Origin: UBA5078 sp041175045
GTDB taxonomy: Bacteria > Pseudomonadota > Gammaproteobacteria > Pseudomonadales > Pseudohongiellaceae
Assembly: GCA_041175045.1 (NCBI GenBank)
Contig: JBEDFR010000067.1
Location: forward strand, 1 to 5,568
Direction of reading: 5' to 3'
Length of the DNA: 5,568 nt
Below, one piece after another: positions 1-5,338 of this stretch (its first letter is position 1; each line of letters opens with the position of its first letter). The translations under genes were made by a program, and so were the position numbers. A model generated the notes under the pieces. That model was not told where the DNA came from, made no database searches, and saw nothing but the letters and a program-made list of their open reading frames with translations.

Positions 1-910
1 CACCCAGCACGTTGTGCGGCTGCTGGCCCGTCGCGCCGGTATCCGGGAGTTCGACGTCGGCTATTGCGGGCTGAAGGACCGGCAGGGCGTGTGCGAGCAG
101 TGGTTCAGTCTTTGTCAGCCAGTGCCGGCAGCGCTGGACCTGACAGACCTGCCGGCGCACGGCATCGAAGTGCTGGCGCAGACGCGCAACGCACGCAAGC
201 TGCGGCGGGGCAGCCACCGGGCGAATCGCTTTCGCCTGCGCCTGAGGGATCTGGCGTGGCGCGAAGCGGGCGCCGGTGATGCCGACACGTTGCGGCAATG
301 GCTGAGTAAGAGGCTGGGGCAGATCGCGTGTCGAGGGGTGCCCAACTATTTCGGCGAGCAGCGCTTCGGCCGCGAGCAGAACAACGTGGCCCAGGCACTG
401 CGGCTCTTCAGCGGCGAGTTGCGCCTGCCGCGGGGCCAGCGCCGGGGGCTGTTGCTGTCGGCGGCCCGCTCGCAGCTGTTCAATGCCGTGCTGAGTCGCC
501 GCATCGAACAGCAGTGCTGGGACAGCCGACTGCAAGGCGAGGTGTGGAATCTGCAGGGCAGCGACACTGTCTTCGCCGAGAACGCCTGGACGCCGGAGCT
601 GCAGGCGCGGCTGGAGCACTTCGACATCCATCCCACCGGGCCCCTGTGGGGCGCAGGCGAGTTGCGCAGCAGTGAGGCGACCCGGGCCCTGGAAGAGGCG
701 GTCTGCGCGCAGTGGCCCGTACTGTGCGAGGGGCTGGCAAGGGCAGGTCTGAGTCAGGAGCGGCGCGCCCTGCGATTGCTGGTGCAGAGACTGCGCTGGG
801 AGTTCGTCGGCGAGGCTGATGTGATCATCGAGTTTGCATTGCCGCCCGGCGCGTATGCCACGGCTGTGTTGAGGGAGGCGTGTTTTCTGAAAGAGGCAGC
901 AAGCGAGTGA
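1..910 (+). CDS. truD: tRNA pseudouridine(13) synthase TruD, 5'-truncated by window edge
   Basis: Converts uridine 13 to pseudouridine in tRNA-Glu and acts on folded tRNA in the cytoplasm. The frame is open to the left edge (first whole codon at base 2), and the residues before the first GTG (TQHV at bases 2-13) already fit the family, so the true start lies outside the window. About 302 residues are present against about 350 for the whole protein, so roughly the first 45-50 are missing. Visible family marks are the catalytic-aspartate motif GLKDR (Asp codon 77-79), NYFGEQRFG (344-370), the ARSQLFN segment that follows, and LWGAGELRSSEA in the C-terminal part. The gene is otherwise intact. 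Its TGA stop (908-910) overlaps the GTG proposed as the pcm start, suggesting coupled translation. In E. coli and Pseudomonas surE normally follows truD; here it does not. The family assignment is firm. Confidence 0.96.
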   Translation, partial: TQHVVRLLARRAGIREFDVGYCGLKDRQGVCEQWFSLCQPVPAALDLTDLPAHGIEVLAQTRNARKLRRGSHRANRFRLRLRDLAWREAGAGDADTLRQWLSKRLGQIACRGVPNYFGEQRFGREQNNVAQALRLFSGELRLPRGQRRGLLLSAARSQLFNAVLSRRIEQQCWDSRLQGEVWNLQGSDTVFAENAWTPELQARLEHFDIHPTGPLWGAGELRSSEATRALEEAVCAQWPVLCEGLARAGLSQERRALRLLVQRLRWEFVGEADVIIEFALPPGAYATAVLREACFLKEAASE

Positions 911-1593
911 GCAATGTGAATCTTGCCGGCATCGGCATGACATCCCAGCGTACCAGAGAGCGTCTGGTGGGGCGGCTGATCGAACAGGGCATCAAGCACT
1001 GGGCGGTGCTGGACGTGATCCGCAGCACGCCGCGCCACATCTTCCTGGAAGAGGCGCTGGCCCATCGCGCCTATGAGGACGTGGCGCTGCCCATCGGTTT
1101 CAACCAGACTATCTCCCAGCCCTATATCGTGGCGCGGATGACCGAGGCCGTGCTCAACAATCACCCGGCGCTGGTGGACGGCAAGCTCGGCAATGTCCTG
1201 GAAGTCGGCACTGGCTGTGGGTACCAGACGGCGATCATCGCTCCGCTGGCGCGCCGCATCTTTTCGGTGGAGCGCGTCAAGCCACTGCTGGACAAGGCAC
1301 GCGCAAACCTGCGCCTGCTCGGCCTGCACAACGTCCATTTCAAGCACGATGACGGCAGTCAGGGCTGGAAGGAGAGGGGTCCGTTCGACGCCATCATCGC
1401 CGCTGCCGCACCGCAGCAGGTGCCGCAGGAATTGCTCAATCAACTGGCCGACGGCGGCCGGCTGATCATTCCGGTGGGCGGTGATGATGGGCAGGAACTG
1501 CGGCTGATCACCCGCAGCGGCGACGAATTTCACACCGAAGTCGTGGCAGCGGTGCGTTTCGTGCCCTTGTTCATTGGTGCCGTGCATGCCTGA
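907..1593 (+). CDS. pcm: protein-L-isoaspartate O-methyltransferase
   Basis: S-adenosylmethionine-dependent enzyme that methylates L-isoaspartyl residues formed when proteins age, starting their repair; cytoplasmic. With a GTG start at 907 the protein has 228 residues. TSQRTRERLV opens the conserved region, TISQPYIVARM (68-78) is the substrate/active-site motif, VLEVGTGCGY (97-106) is the SAM-binding motif I, FSVER follows it, and ADGGRLIIPVG (181-191) is the late strand/loop motif. GTG 907 was chosen because GTGA overlaps the truD stop, AGAGG lies at 892-896, and the NLAGIGMTSQRT lead-in looks family-like. Two other starts are possible: GTG 880, which has GAGGGAGG just upstream but very short spacing, and ATG 937, which matches the start I recall for the P. 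aeruginosa protein. The next gene begins 16 bases after the stop. Identity is firm; the start is moderately sure. Confidence 0.94.
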   Translation: MSNVNLAGIGMTSQRTRERLVGRLIEQGIKHWAVLDVIRSTPRHIFLEEALAHRAYEDVALPIGFNQTISQPYIVARMTEAVLNNHPALVDGKLGNVLEVGTGCGYQTAIIAPLARRIFSVERVKPLLDKARANLRLLGLHNVHFKHDDGSQGWKERGPFDAIIAAAAPQQVPQELLNQLADGGRLIIPVGGDDGQELRLITRSGDEFHTEVVAAVRFVPLFIGAVHA

Positions 1594-1609
1594 GTCAGGC
1601 GGGAGACCC

Positions 1610-2539
1610 ATGGAAAGTGCAGTCGATCATCGTTCTCCTGCCACGCTAAGGTCACGCGCGGTGACGCTGTGCAAGGGCATGGCCATGGGCATCGCCGACT
1701 CGGTGCCGGGTGTGTCGGGCGGCACCATCGCGGTGATGGCTGGCATCTATGAGGAACTGATCGAGTCGCTGCGGCGTCTCAATCCTGTCACGTTGTATTC
1801 CTACCGCCGGCTCGGGCTGGTCGAGTTCTGGCGTGCCGTCAATGGGGGATTCCTGCTGGCGCTCGTTCTCGGCATTCTGCTCGCGCTGTATGTCAGCGCG
1901 GGTGCAGTGCTCTACCTGCTGGAACACGAATATCCGCAGATCATGGCTTTCTTTTGTGGTCTGGTGCTGGCATCCACCTGGTATCTGCGGCAACAGATCA
2001 GCCGCTGGGATCTGCGCGCGCTATGCTGGCTCGCCCTGGGAGTGTTCGTTACCCTGCTGATTTCCTTCGCCAATCCCTTGCAGGGCAATACCAGCCTGCC
2101 TGCGCTGTTTCTCTGCGGGGCGGTGGCGATCTGCGCCATGATCCTGCCTGGCATTTCCGGTGCCTATGTCCTGCTGCTGCTGGGCGTCTACGACTACGTG
2201 CTGCAGGCACTGCGCGCCCTGCAATTCGAGGTGATTATGGTGTTTGCCAGCGGATGTGCGGTTGGTCTGTTGAGTTTTTCCCACCTGCTGTCATGGACGT
2301 TTTTCTACTTTCGTCAGCAGACCTATGCCTTCCTCACCGGTATGCTCGCTGCGTCGTTGCTGGTGCTGTGGCCGTGGAAGCTTGCCCCCGAGGGAGTGCC
2401 TGCGCAGTTTCTCAGCCCGGCCGCTTATGCGGCCGCAACAGGGCAGTCGGTGTCCGAATTGATGGTCTTGCTGATGCTCCTGCTGGGCTATGCAGTTGTG
2501 GCCGGCTTTGCCACAATCTCTGCAGGAAGACGTGTATGA
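1610..2539 (+). CDS. DUF368 (PopT-type) membrane protein, probable polyprenyl-phosphate translocase
   Basis: Integral inner-membrane protein of 309 residues. Two related motifs mark the DUF368 family: ADSVPGVSGGTIAVMAGIYE (29-48) in the N-terminal half and AMILPGISGAYVLLLLGVYD in the second half (from about residue 176). They form the two-repeat architecture of the family. Strongly hydrophobic segments fill most of the rest, including a C-terminal one rich in Leu, Val and Ala. Characterised DUF368 proteins (PopT in Vibrio cholerae) help return undecaprenyl phosphate, the lipid carrier for peptidoglycan and other envelope glycans, across the cytoplasmic membrane; that role here is inferred from family. 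ATG 1610 was chosen because GGGAG lies at 1601-1605. ATG 1586 would overlap the end of pcm but lacks a clear ribosome site. The stop TGA overlaps the nlpD ATG as ATGA. Placement next to nlpD fits an envelope role. Confidence 0.92.
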   Translation: MESAVDHRSPATLRSRAVTLCKGMAMGIADSVPGVSGGTIAVMAGIYEELIESLRRLNPVTLYSYRRLGLVEFWRAVNGGFLLALVLGILLALYVSAGAVLYLLEHEYPQIMAFFCGLVLASTWYLRQQISRWDLRALCWLALGVFVTLLISFANPLQGNTSLPALFLCGAVAICAMILPGISGAYVLLLLGVYDYVLQALRALQFEVIMVFASGCAVGLLSFSHLLSWTFFYFRQQTYAFLTGMLAASLLVLWPWKLAPEGVPAQFLSPAAYAAATGQSVSELMVLLMLLLGYAVVAGFATISAGRRV

Positions 2540-3660
2540 GGAAAACCATGCTTAGACGAAAGCTGCCTGCTGACACCCGCGCGATGCGCAACGGCCTGTG
2601 CCTGGCAGGAGCGTTGCTGCTGCAGGCGTGTGGCGGCAACTATCAGGCGCCCTTGGAGGATCAGAGTGCGGTGCTGGAACGCTCGCCGCCTCCCATCTAT
2701 TCGACGTCCAGTGTCTCCTCGGCTACCGGAGCCATCAGCACTTCAAACGCCGTGGGGACCACCAGTGCCCCAGCCACCACAGCGGCCCGCACTGTCGCTG
2801 CCGGTGTTGCAGTGCAGCCGGCGCCAGGCGTCAGTGTCAATGTCGTCAACGAGAACGCTGGTATTCGTCGCAGCGCTTTGGGCAGAGCCCCACTGGGTGG
2901 TTCGGCTGCACCTTCCAGCGCGCCGGCTTCTGCGACGGGACAGGACAGCACGACAGTCCCGGCTGTCACCCCGGGGCTGTCCGCTCAAGGCTCGTCGGAT
3001 GCACAGCGCCATACCGTGGTCCGGGGGGATACACTCTATTCCATCGCCTGGCAGTATTCCGTTGATGTTCGGGCTCTGGCGCTGGCGAACAATCTCAATG
3101 AGCCCTACACCATTTATCCGGGGCAGGAACTGTCCGTGAACATCTCGGGGGTCTCGCGTAATGCCGTCGCGGCAGTTCCCACGTTGCCGGCTGCGCCAGC
3201 GGGGGATGCCCTGCCTGCCGCCACGGCAGTCCGAGCCCCGACATCTGCCCCGGAGCGTCGCACTGGCAATGTACCCAGCAAGGTGGTGGATGACATCACC
3301 TGGCAATGGCCCGTGCAGGGGCGCGTGGTGCGCTCCTTCAGTGCCAGCTCGAGTGCCACCAGTCGTGGCATCGACATCGGGGCAAGAGAAGGCGATGCCG
3401 TCTATGCCGCCGCCGATGGCGATGTGGTCTACTCTGGACGGGGCATTCAGGGGCAGGGCGATCTGATCATTATCCGCCACAGTGCCCGTCATCTGAGTGC
3501 CTATTCCCACAATAGTGCCATGCTCGTCCAGGAAGGCGCCCGGGTGCGCGCCGGCGACAAGATCGCCGAGGTGGGCAGGGATTCCCGCGGTGCTGAGCTG
3601 CTGCATTTCGAGGTCCGGGTGGACGGCGCCGCCGTGGACCCTGCCCGCTATATGCCTTGA
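2536..3660 (+). CDS. nlpD: NlpD-like lipoprotein: LysM plus degenerate LytM (M23) domain
   Basis: Predicted outer-membrane lipoprotein of 374 residues. NlpD proteins activate the septal amidase AmiC during cell separation and do not cut the wall themselves. A basic n-region leads to the hydrophobic stretch LCLAGALLLQ and a lipobox ending at Cys32; Gly at +2 is compatible with the outer membrane. A Ser/Thr/Ala/Pro-rich linker runs to about residue 157. LysM occupies 159-203 (HTVVRGDTLYSIAWQYSVDV onward), a second Ala/Pro-rich linker follows, and LytM spans 256-372. Zinc-site residues are partly lost: the usual HxxxD is SRGID (Ser276 replaces His), and the usual HxH is LLH (Leu355 replaces the first His, His357 kept). 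This fits an activator rather than a peptidase. ATG 2536 has AGGAAGA at 2524-2530 and overlaps the DUF368 stop; ATG 2548 with GAGGA at 2538-2542 is an equally workable start. Confidence 0.94.
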   Translation: MRKTMLRRKLPADTRAMRNGLCLAGALLLQACGGNYQAPLEDQSAVLERSPPPIYSTSSVSSATGAISTSNAVGTTSAPATTAARTVAAGVAVQPAPGVSVNVVNENAGIRRSALGRAPLGGSAAPSSAPASATGQDSTTVPAVTPGLSAQGSSDAQRHTVVRGDTLYSIAWQYSVDVRALALANNLNEPYTIYPGQELSVNISGVSRNAVAAVPTLPAAPAGDALPAATAVRAPTSAPERRTGNVPSKVVDDITWQWPVQGRVVRSFSASSSATSRGIDIGAREGDAVYAAADGDVVYSGRGIQGQGDLIIIRHSARHLSAYSHNSAMLVQEGARVRAGDKIAEVGRDSRGAELLHFEVRVDGAAVDPARYMP

Positions 3661-3710
3661 TCGAAAAACCCGCAATTCTTCCTCTTTAGTCCCGTTGCTC
3701 CCTCGCTAAA

Positions 3711-3725
3711 ACGCTTTTTCAGCGT
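3711..3725. repeat. 5-bp inverted repeat in rpoS leader
   Basis: ACGCT (3711-3715), loop TTTTC, AGCGT (3721-3725). It lies about 50 bases after the nlpD stop. The stem is short and only a scattered T-run (3737-3741) follows at a distance, so it is at best a weak attenuator or a structural element of a long rpoS transcript. Confidence 0.45.
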
Positions 3726-3737
3726 GTTCGAGCCTGT

Positions 3738-3752
3738 TTTTCGGCCCGAAAA
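3738..3752. repeat. perfect 7-1-7 inverted repeat in rpoS leader
   Basis: TTTTCGG (3738-3744), central C, CCGAAAA (3746-3752). The symmetry is exact. As RNA a one-base loop is impossible, so a hairpin would open the inner pairs. As DNA it has the shape of a dimeric-regulator half-site pair. Function unknown. Confidence 0.5.
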
Positions 3753-3779
3753 TATCCCCTTATTGACGGGAAGGCTGCG

Positions 3780-3809
3780 TTGTTGCAGGCCAAAACCGAG
3801 TGCTAGCAT
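3780..3809 (+). promoter_or_regulatory. candidate rpoS-proximal promoter with extended -10
   Basis: TGCTAGCAT (3801-3809) resembles an extended -10 (TGn followed by TAGCAT, four of six consensus bases), with a poor -35 candidate TTGTTG at 3780-3785 and an 18-base spacer. Transcription would start near 3816, giving a leader of about 70 bases that includes the 3831-3847 hairpin and the AGGAG ribosome site. The match is by eye only and the -35 is weak. Confidence 0.35.
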
Positions 3810-3884
3810 CCCCTCGCAGGCATCAATTCGAGCAGTAGTGCGCTGCTTCAGTCCCCACCCCCCACGGAAGATCAGGAGAACACT

Positions 3885-4829
3885 ATGGATGAGATCGTCG
3901 ATTACGACACCGAGACGGATGACCACCTGCGCGAGGATGCCTCGCCGGAAACGCCCCCCGACGCTGCTGAGGACACCCTGGCGGAAGCTGCCCCCGACCT
4001 GGCCCTCGCGGATGGCACCCGGCTGTATCTGAACTCTATTGGCCATGCCCGCCTGTTGACAGCGGAAGAAGAAAAGGAATGTGCCCGTCTGGCCCGGCGC
4101 TCCGATGACGAGGGCAGACGTCGACTGATCGTCAGCAACCTTCGCCTCGTGGTGCGTATCGCCCGTCGCTACGCACCGCGGGGAATGGCCATGATGGACC
4201 TGGTGCAGGAAGGCAACATGGGCCTCATGCGCGCCGTTGAGAAATTCGATCCCGAACGCGGGTTTCGTTTTTCCACCTATGCCACGTGGTGGATCAGGCA
4301 GAACATCGAACGCGCGATGATGAATCAGATGCGCACCATACGACTGCCCATCCATGTGGTGAAGGAACTCAATGCCTGTCTGCGCGAATCACGCCGTGTG
4401 CTGCGGGAACACAACCAAAGCGCCTCCACGGAGCAGATCGCCCAGAGTCTGGGCAAGCCGGTGGCGAGCGTCCGGCATCTGCTGGCCGTCAACGAGCCCG
4501 TTGTTTCCATCGACAGTCCTGTGCAGCCCGGACAGGAGCAGAGCATTCTGGAGGCAGTGCCGGACGATGCGGACAAGGTACCCATGGCCATCCTGCAGGA
4601 CGAGGAAGTGCGGGAACGCCTGCAGGGCTGGCTGCACCGGCTGACGTCCCGCCAGAGCGAAGTGCTTGCCAGGCGCTTCGGCCTGCTTGGCTTCGAGAGC
4701 GGCACGCTCGAGGAAGTCGGCAAGGCGGTCGGCCTGACGCGGGAACGTGTGCGGCAGATCCAGCTGGAGGCACTGGAGCGCTTGCGTCAGATGGCAGGAG
4801 AGAGTGGTTTCAATCGGGAAAGCTGGTGA
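3885..4829 (+). CDS. rpoS: RNA polymerase sigma factor RpoS (stationary phase/general stress)
   Basis: Alternative sigma-70-family factor that directs RNA polymerase to stress and stationary-phase promoters; 314 residues, a little shorter than the usual 330 or so. Residues 2-42 are strongly acidic (16 Asp/Glu), followed by region 1.2 (GTRLYLNSIG, 44-53), region 2 (SNLRLVVRIARRY through KFDPERGFRFSTYATWWIRQ, about 84-139), region 3.0 (TIRLPIHVVKELN, 151-163), region 3, and region 4 with the GLTRERVRQIQLEAL helix-turn-helix (283-297). Lys160 in HVVKELN corresponds to E. coli RpoS Lys173, where RpoD has Glu, and it separates RpoS from RpoD. The position after nlpD supports the same call. Some positions usually constant in RpoS differ: LVQEGNMGL instead of LIEEGNLGL, IRQNIERAMMNQ instead of IRQTIERAIMNQ. 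The start is supported by AGGAG six bases upstream. Confidence 0.95.
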   Translation: MDEIVDYDTETDDHLREDASPETPPDAAEDTLAEAAPDLALADGTRLYLNSIGHARLLTAEEEKECARLARRSDDEGRRRLIVSNLRLVVRIARRYAPRGMAMMDLVQEGNMGLMRAVEKFDPERGFRFSTYATWWIRQNIERAMMNQMRTIRLPIHVVKELNACLRESRRVLREHNQSASTEQIAQSLGKPVASVRHLLAVNEPVVSIDSPVQPGQEQSILEAVPDDADKVPMAILQDEEVRERLQGWLHRLTSRQSEVLARRFGLLGFESGTLEEVGKAVGLTRERVRQIQLEALERLRQMAGESGFNRESW

Positions 4830-4840
4830 GAGGTCAATAA

Positions 4841-4870
4841 AAAGGCAGGGTTCTTTCGAGCCCTGCCTTT
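4841..4870. terminator. bidirectional intrinsic terminator between rpoS and fdxA
   Basis: A perfect 10-bp stem, AAAGGCAGGG (4841-4850) with CCCTGCCTTT (4861-4870), has a ten-base loop that may be closed further by T-G and T-A pairs. On the minus strand the stem runs straight into TTTTTATT (complement of 4836-4843), a good U-tract for ending fdxA. On the plus strand only TTT then CACC follows, so ending of rpoS transcripts may be weaker. It starts 11 bases after the rpoS stop and lies 26 bases beyond the fdxA stop. Confidence 0.88.
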
Positions 4871-4896
4871 CACCTTAAATCAGATAGTTATATGGG

Positions 4897-5220
4897 TTAC
4901 TTTATCAAATACTGAAGCTTTCCTGGCACGTTCTTCCACTTGTCAGCATCTTCCAGCGCTGGTTTCATCTCGGTGATGTTCGACCACTTCTGTGCGAGTT
5001 CGGCGTTCAACGCCAGGAACACCTGCTGCTCTTCCGGCAGTTCGTCCTCGGCATAGATGGCATCCACGGGACACTCAGGCTCGCACAGGGCGCAATCGAT
5101 GCACTCATCGGGGTGAATCACCAGAAAGTTCGGGCCTTCATAGAAACAATCCACCGGGCAGACTTCCACGCAGTCAGTGTGTTTACACTTGATGCAATTC
5201 TCGCCAACAACAAATGTCAT
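4897..5220 (-). CDS. fdxA: 7Fe ferredoxin, [3Fe-4S][4Fe-4S], Azotobacter FdI type
   Basis: Small soluble electron carrier of 107 residues with one [3Fe-4S] and one [4Fe-4S] cluster. Nine cysteines fall in the FdI pattern: Cys9, 12, 17, 21, 25 and Cys40, 43, 46, 50. By analogy with Azotobacter FdI, Cys9, 17 and 50 hold the 3Fe cluster and Cys21, 40, 43 and 46 the 4Fe cluster. The stretches TDCVEVCPVDCFYEGPNFLV and IHPDECIDCALCEPECP look nearly identical to that protein as I recall it, and the long C-terminal tail (NAELAQKWSNITE to GKLQYLIK) is typical of this class. ATG 5220 was preferred over an upstream in-frame start at 5277 because GGAG lies five to six bases ahead of it and the family begins MTFVV. 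It lies downstream of mutS on the same strand but has its own likely promoter. Physiological partners cannot be read from the sequence. Confidence 0.96.
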   Translation of the reverse strand: MTFVVGENCIKCKHTDCVEVCPVDCFYEGPNFLVIHPDECIDCALCEPECPVDAIYAEDELPEEQQVFLALNAELAQKWSNITEMKPALEDADKWKNVPGKLQYLIK

Positions 5221-5241
5221 GATCTCTCCGTCAATGTCGAG

Positions 5242-5255
5242 CCCGGCATGCCGGG
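5242..5255. repeat. 14-bp perfect palindrome in fdxA leader
   Basis: CCCGGCATGCCGGG is fully symmetric with no spacer. It lies 21 bases upstream of the fdxA ATG and downstream of the predicted -10, so it falls in the 5' untranslated region. It could be an operator or, in RNA, a short GC-rich hairpin near the ribosome site. Function is inferred from position only. Confidence 0.55.
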
Positions 5256-5289
5256 AAGGTATGCGGGGGCCTGTCAAAAAAGTGCGGCA

Positions 5290-5295
5290 ATTATA
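5290..5295 (-). promoter_or_regulatory. probable fdxA promoter -10 element
   Basis: On the minus strand these bases read TATAAT, an exact sigma-70 -10 hexamer. No good -35 is seen at 16-18 bases (TTCCTT at 5318-5313 is poor), so an activator or a weak promoter is possible. Transcription would start near 5283, giving a leader of about 62 bases that includes the 5242-5255 palindrome. Confidence 0.5.
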
Positions 5296-5338
5296 AGGAG
5301 GATGCTGCGCACAAGGAAAATCCTTTTTCTGATATCGC

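Larger units (their letters stand above)
3661..3884 (+). promoter_or_regulatory. rpoS leader / nlpD-rpoS intergenic region
   Basis: This is the longest gene-free stretch in the window, and it is more AT-rich than its neighbours in its first half. It contains four inverted repeats: ACGCT/AGCGT (3711-3725), TTTTCGG/CCGAAAA (3738-3752), GGCTGC/GCAGCC with a one-base bulge (3773-3791), and AGCAG/CTGCT (3831-3847). It also has a candidate extended -10 element near 3801-3809 and a good ribosome site AGGAG at 3874-3878, six bases before the rpoS ATG. No strong terminator follows nlpD, so transcripts from upstream probably read through into rpoS. In enterics and pseudomonads rpoS leaders are regulatory, with promoters inside nlpD; control of this leader is inferred. 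I see no credible small gene here. Confidence 0.6.

Noticed and set aside
754..1611. 285-codon open frame on the minus strand across pcm
   Set aside because: Antisense shadow of pcm, whose motifs are unmistakable; the translation shows no known domain.
1954..2535. In-frame open extension upstream of nlpD that would add 194 residues to its N-terminus
   Set aside because: It runs in another frame through the clearly coding DUF368 gene, has no recognisable domain, and would bury the NlpD lipoprotein signal peptide.
2743..3675. 310-codon open frame on the minus strand, antisense to nlpD
   Set aside because: GC-rich shadow of a confidently coding gene; low-complexity His/Arg/Gly-rich translation with no family resemblance and no ribosome site worth noting.
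3677..3871. TCTTCC (3677-3682) is complementary to GGAAGA (3866-3871) near the rpoS ribosome site, recalling the self-inhibitory rpoS leader of E. coli
   Set aside because: Six bases over a 190-base separation is within chance; not reported as a structure without alignment support.
3724..4032. Open frame starting in the rpoS leader and overlapping the rpoS start
   Set aside because: GTG start without a ribosome site, Arg/Pro-rich shadow translation, and it overlaps rpoS in another frame.
5313..5325. AAGGA-AAA-TCCTT inverted repeat considered as a mutS terminator
   Set aside because: Only a 5-bp stem with a three-base loop, and the T-run is on the wrong strand for mutS transcription.
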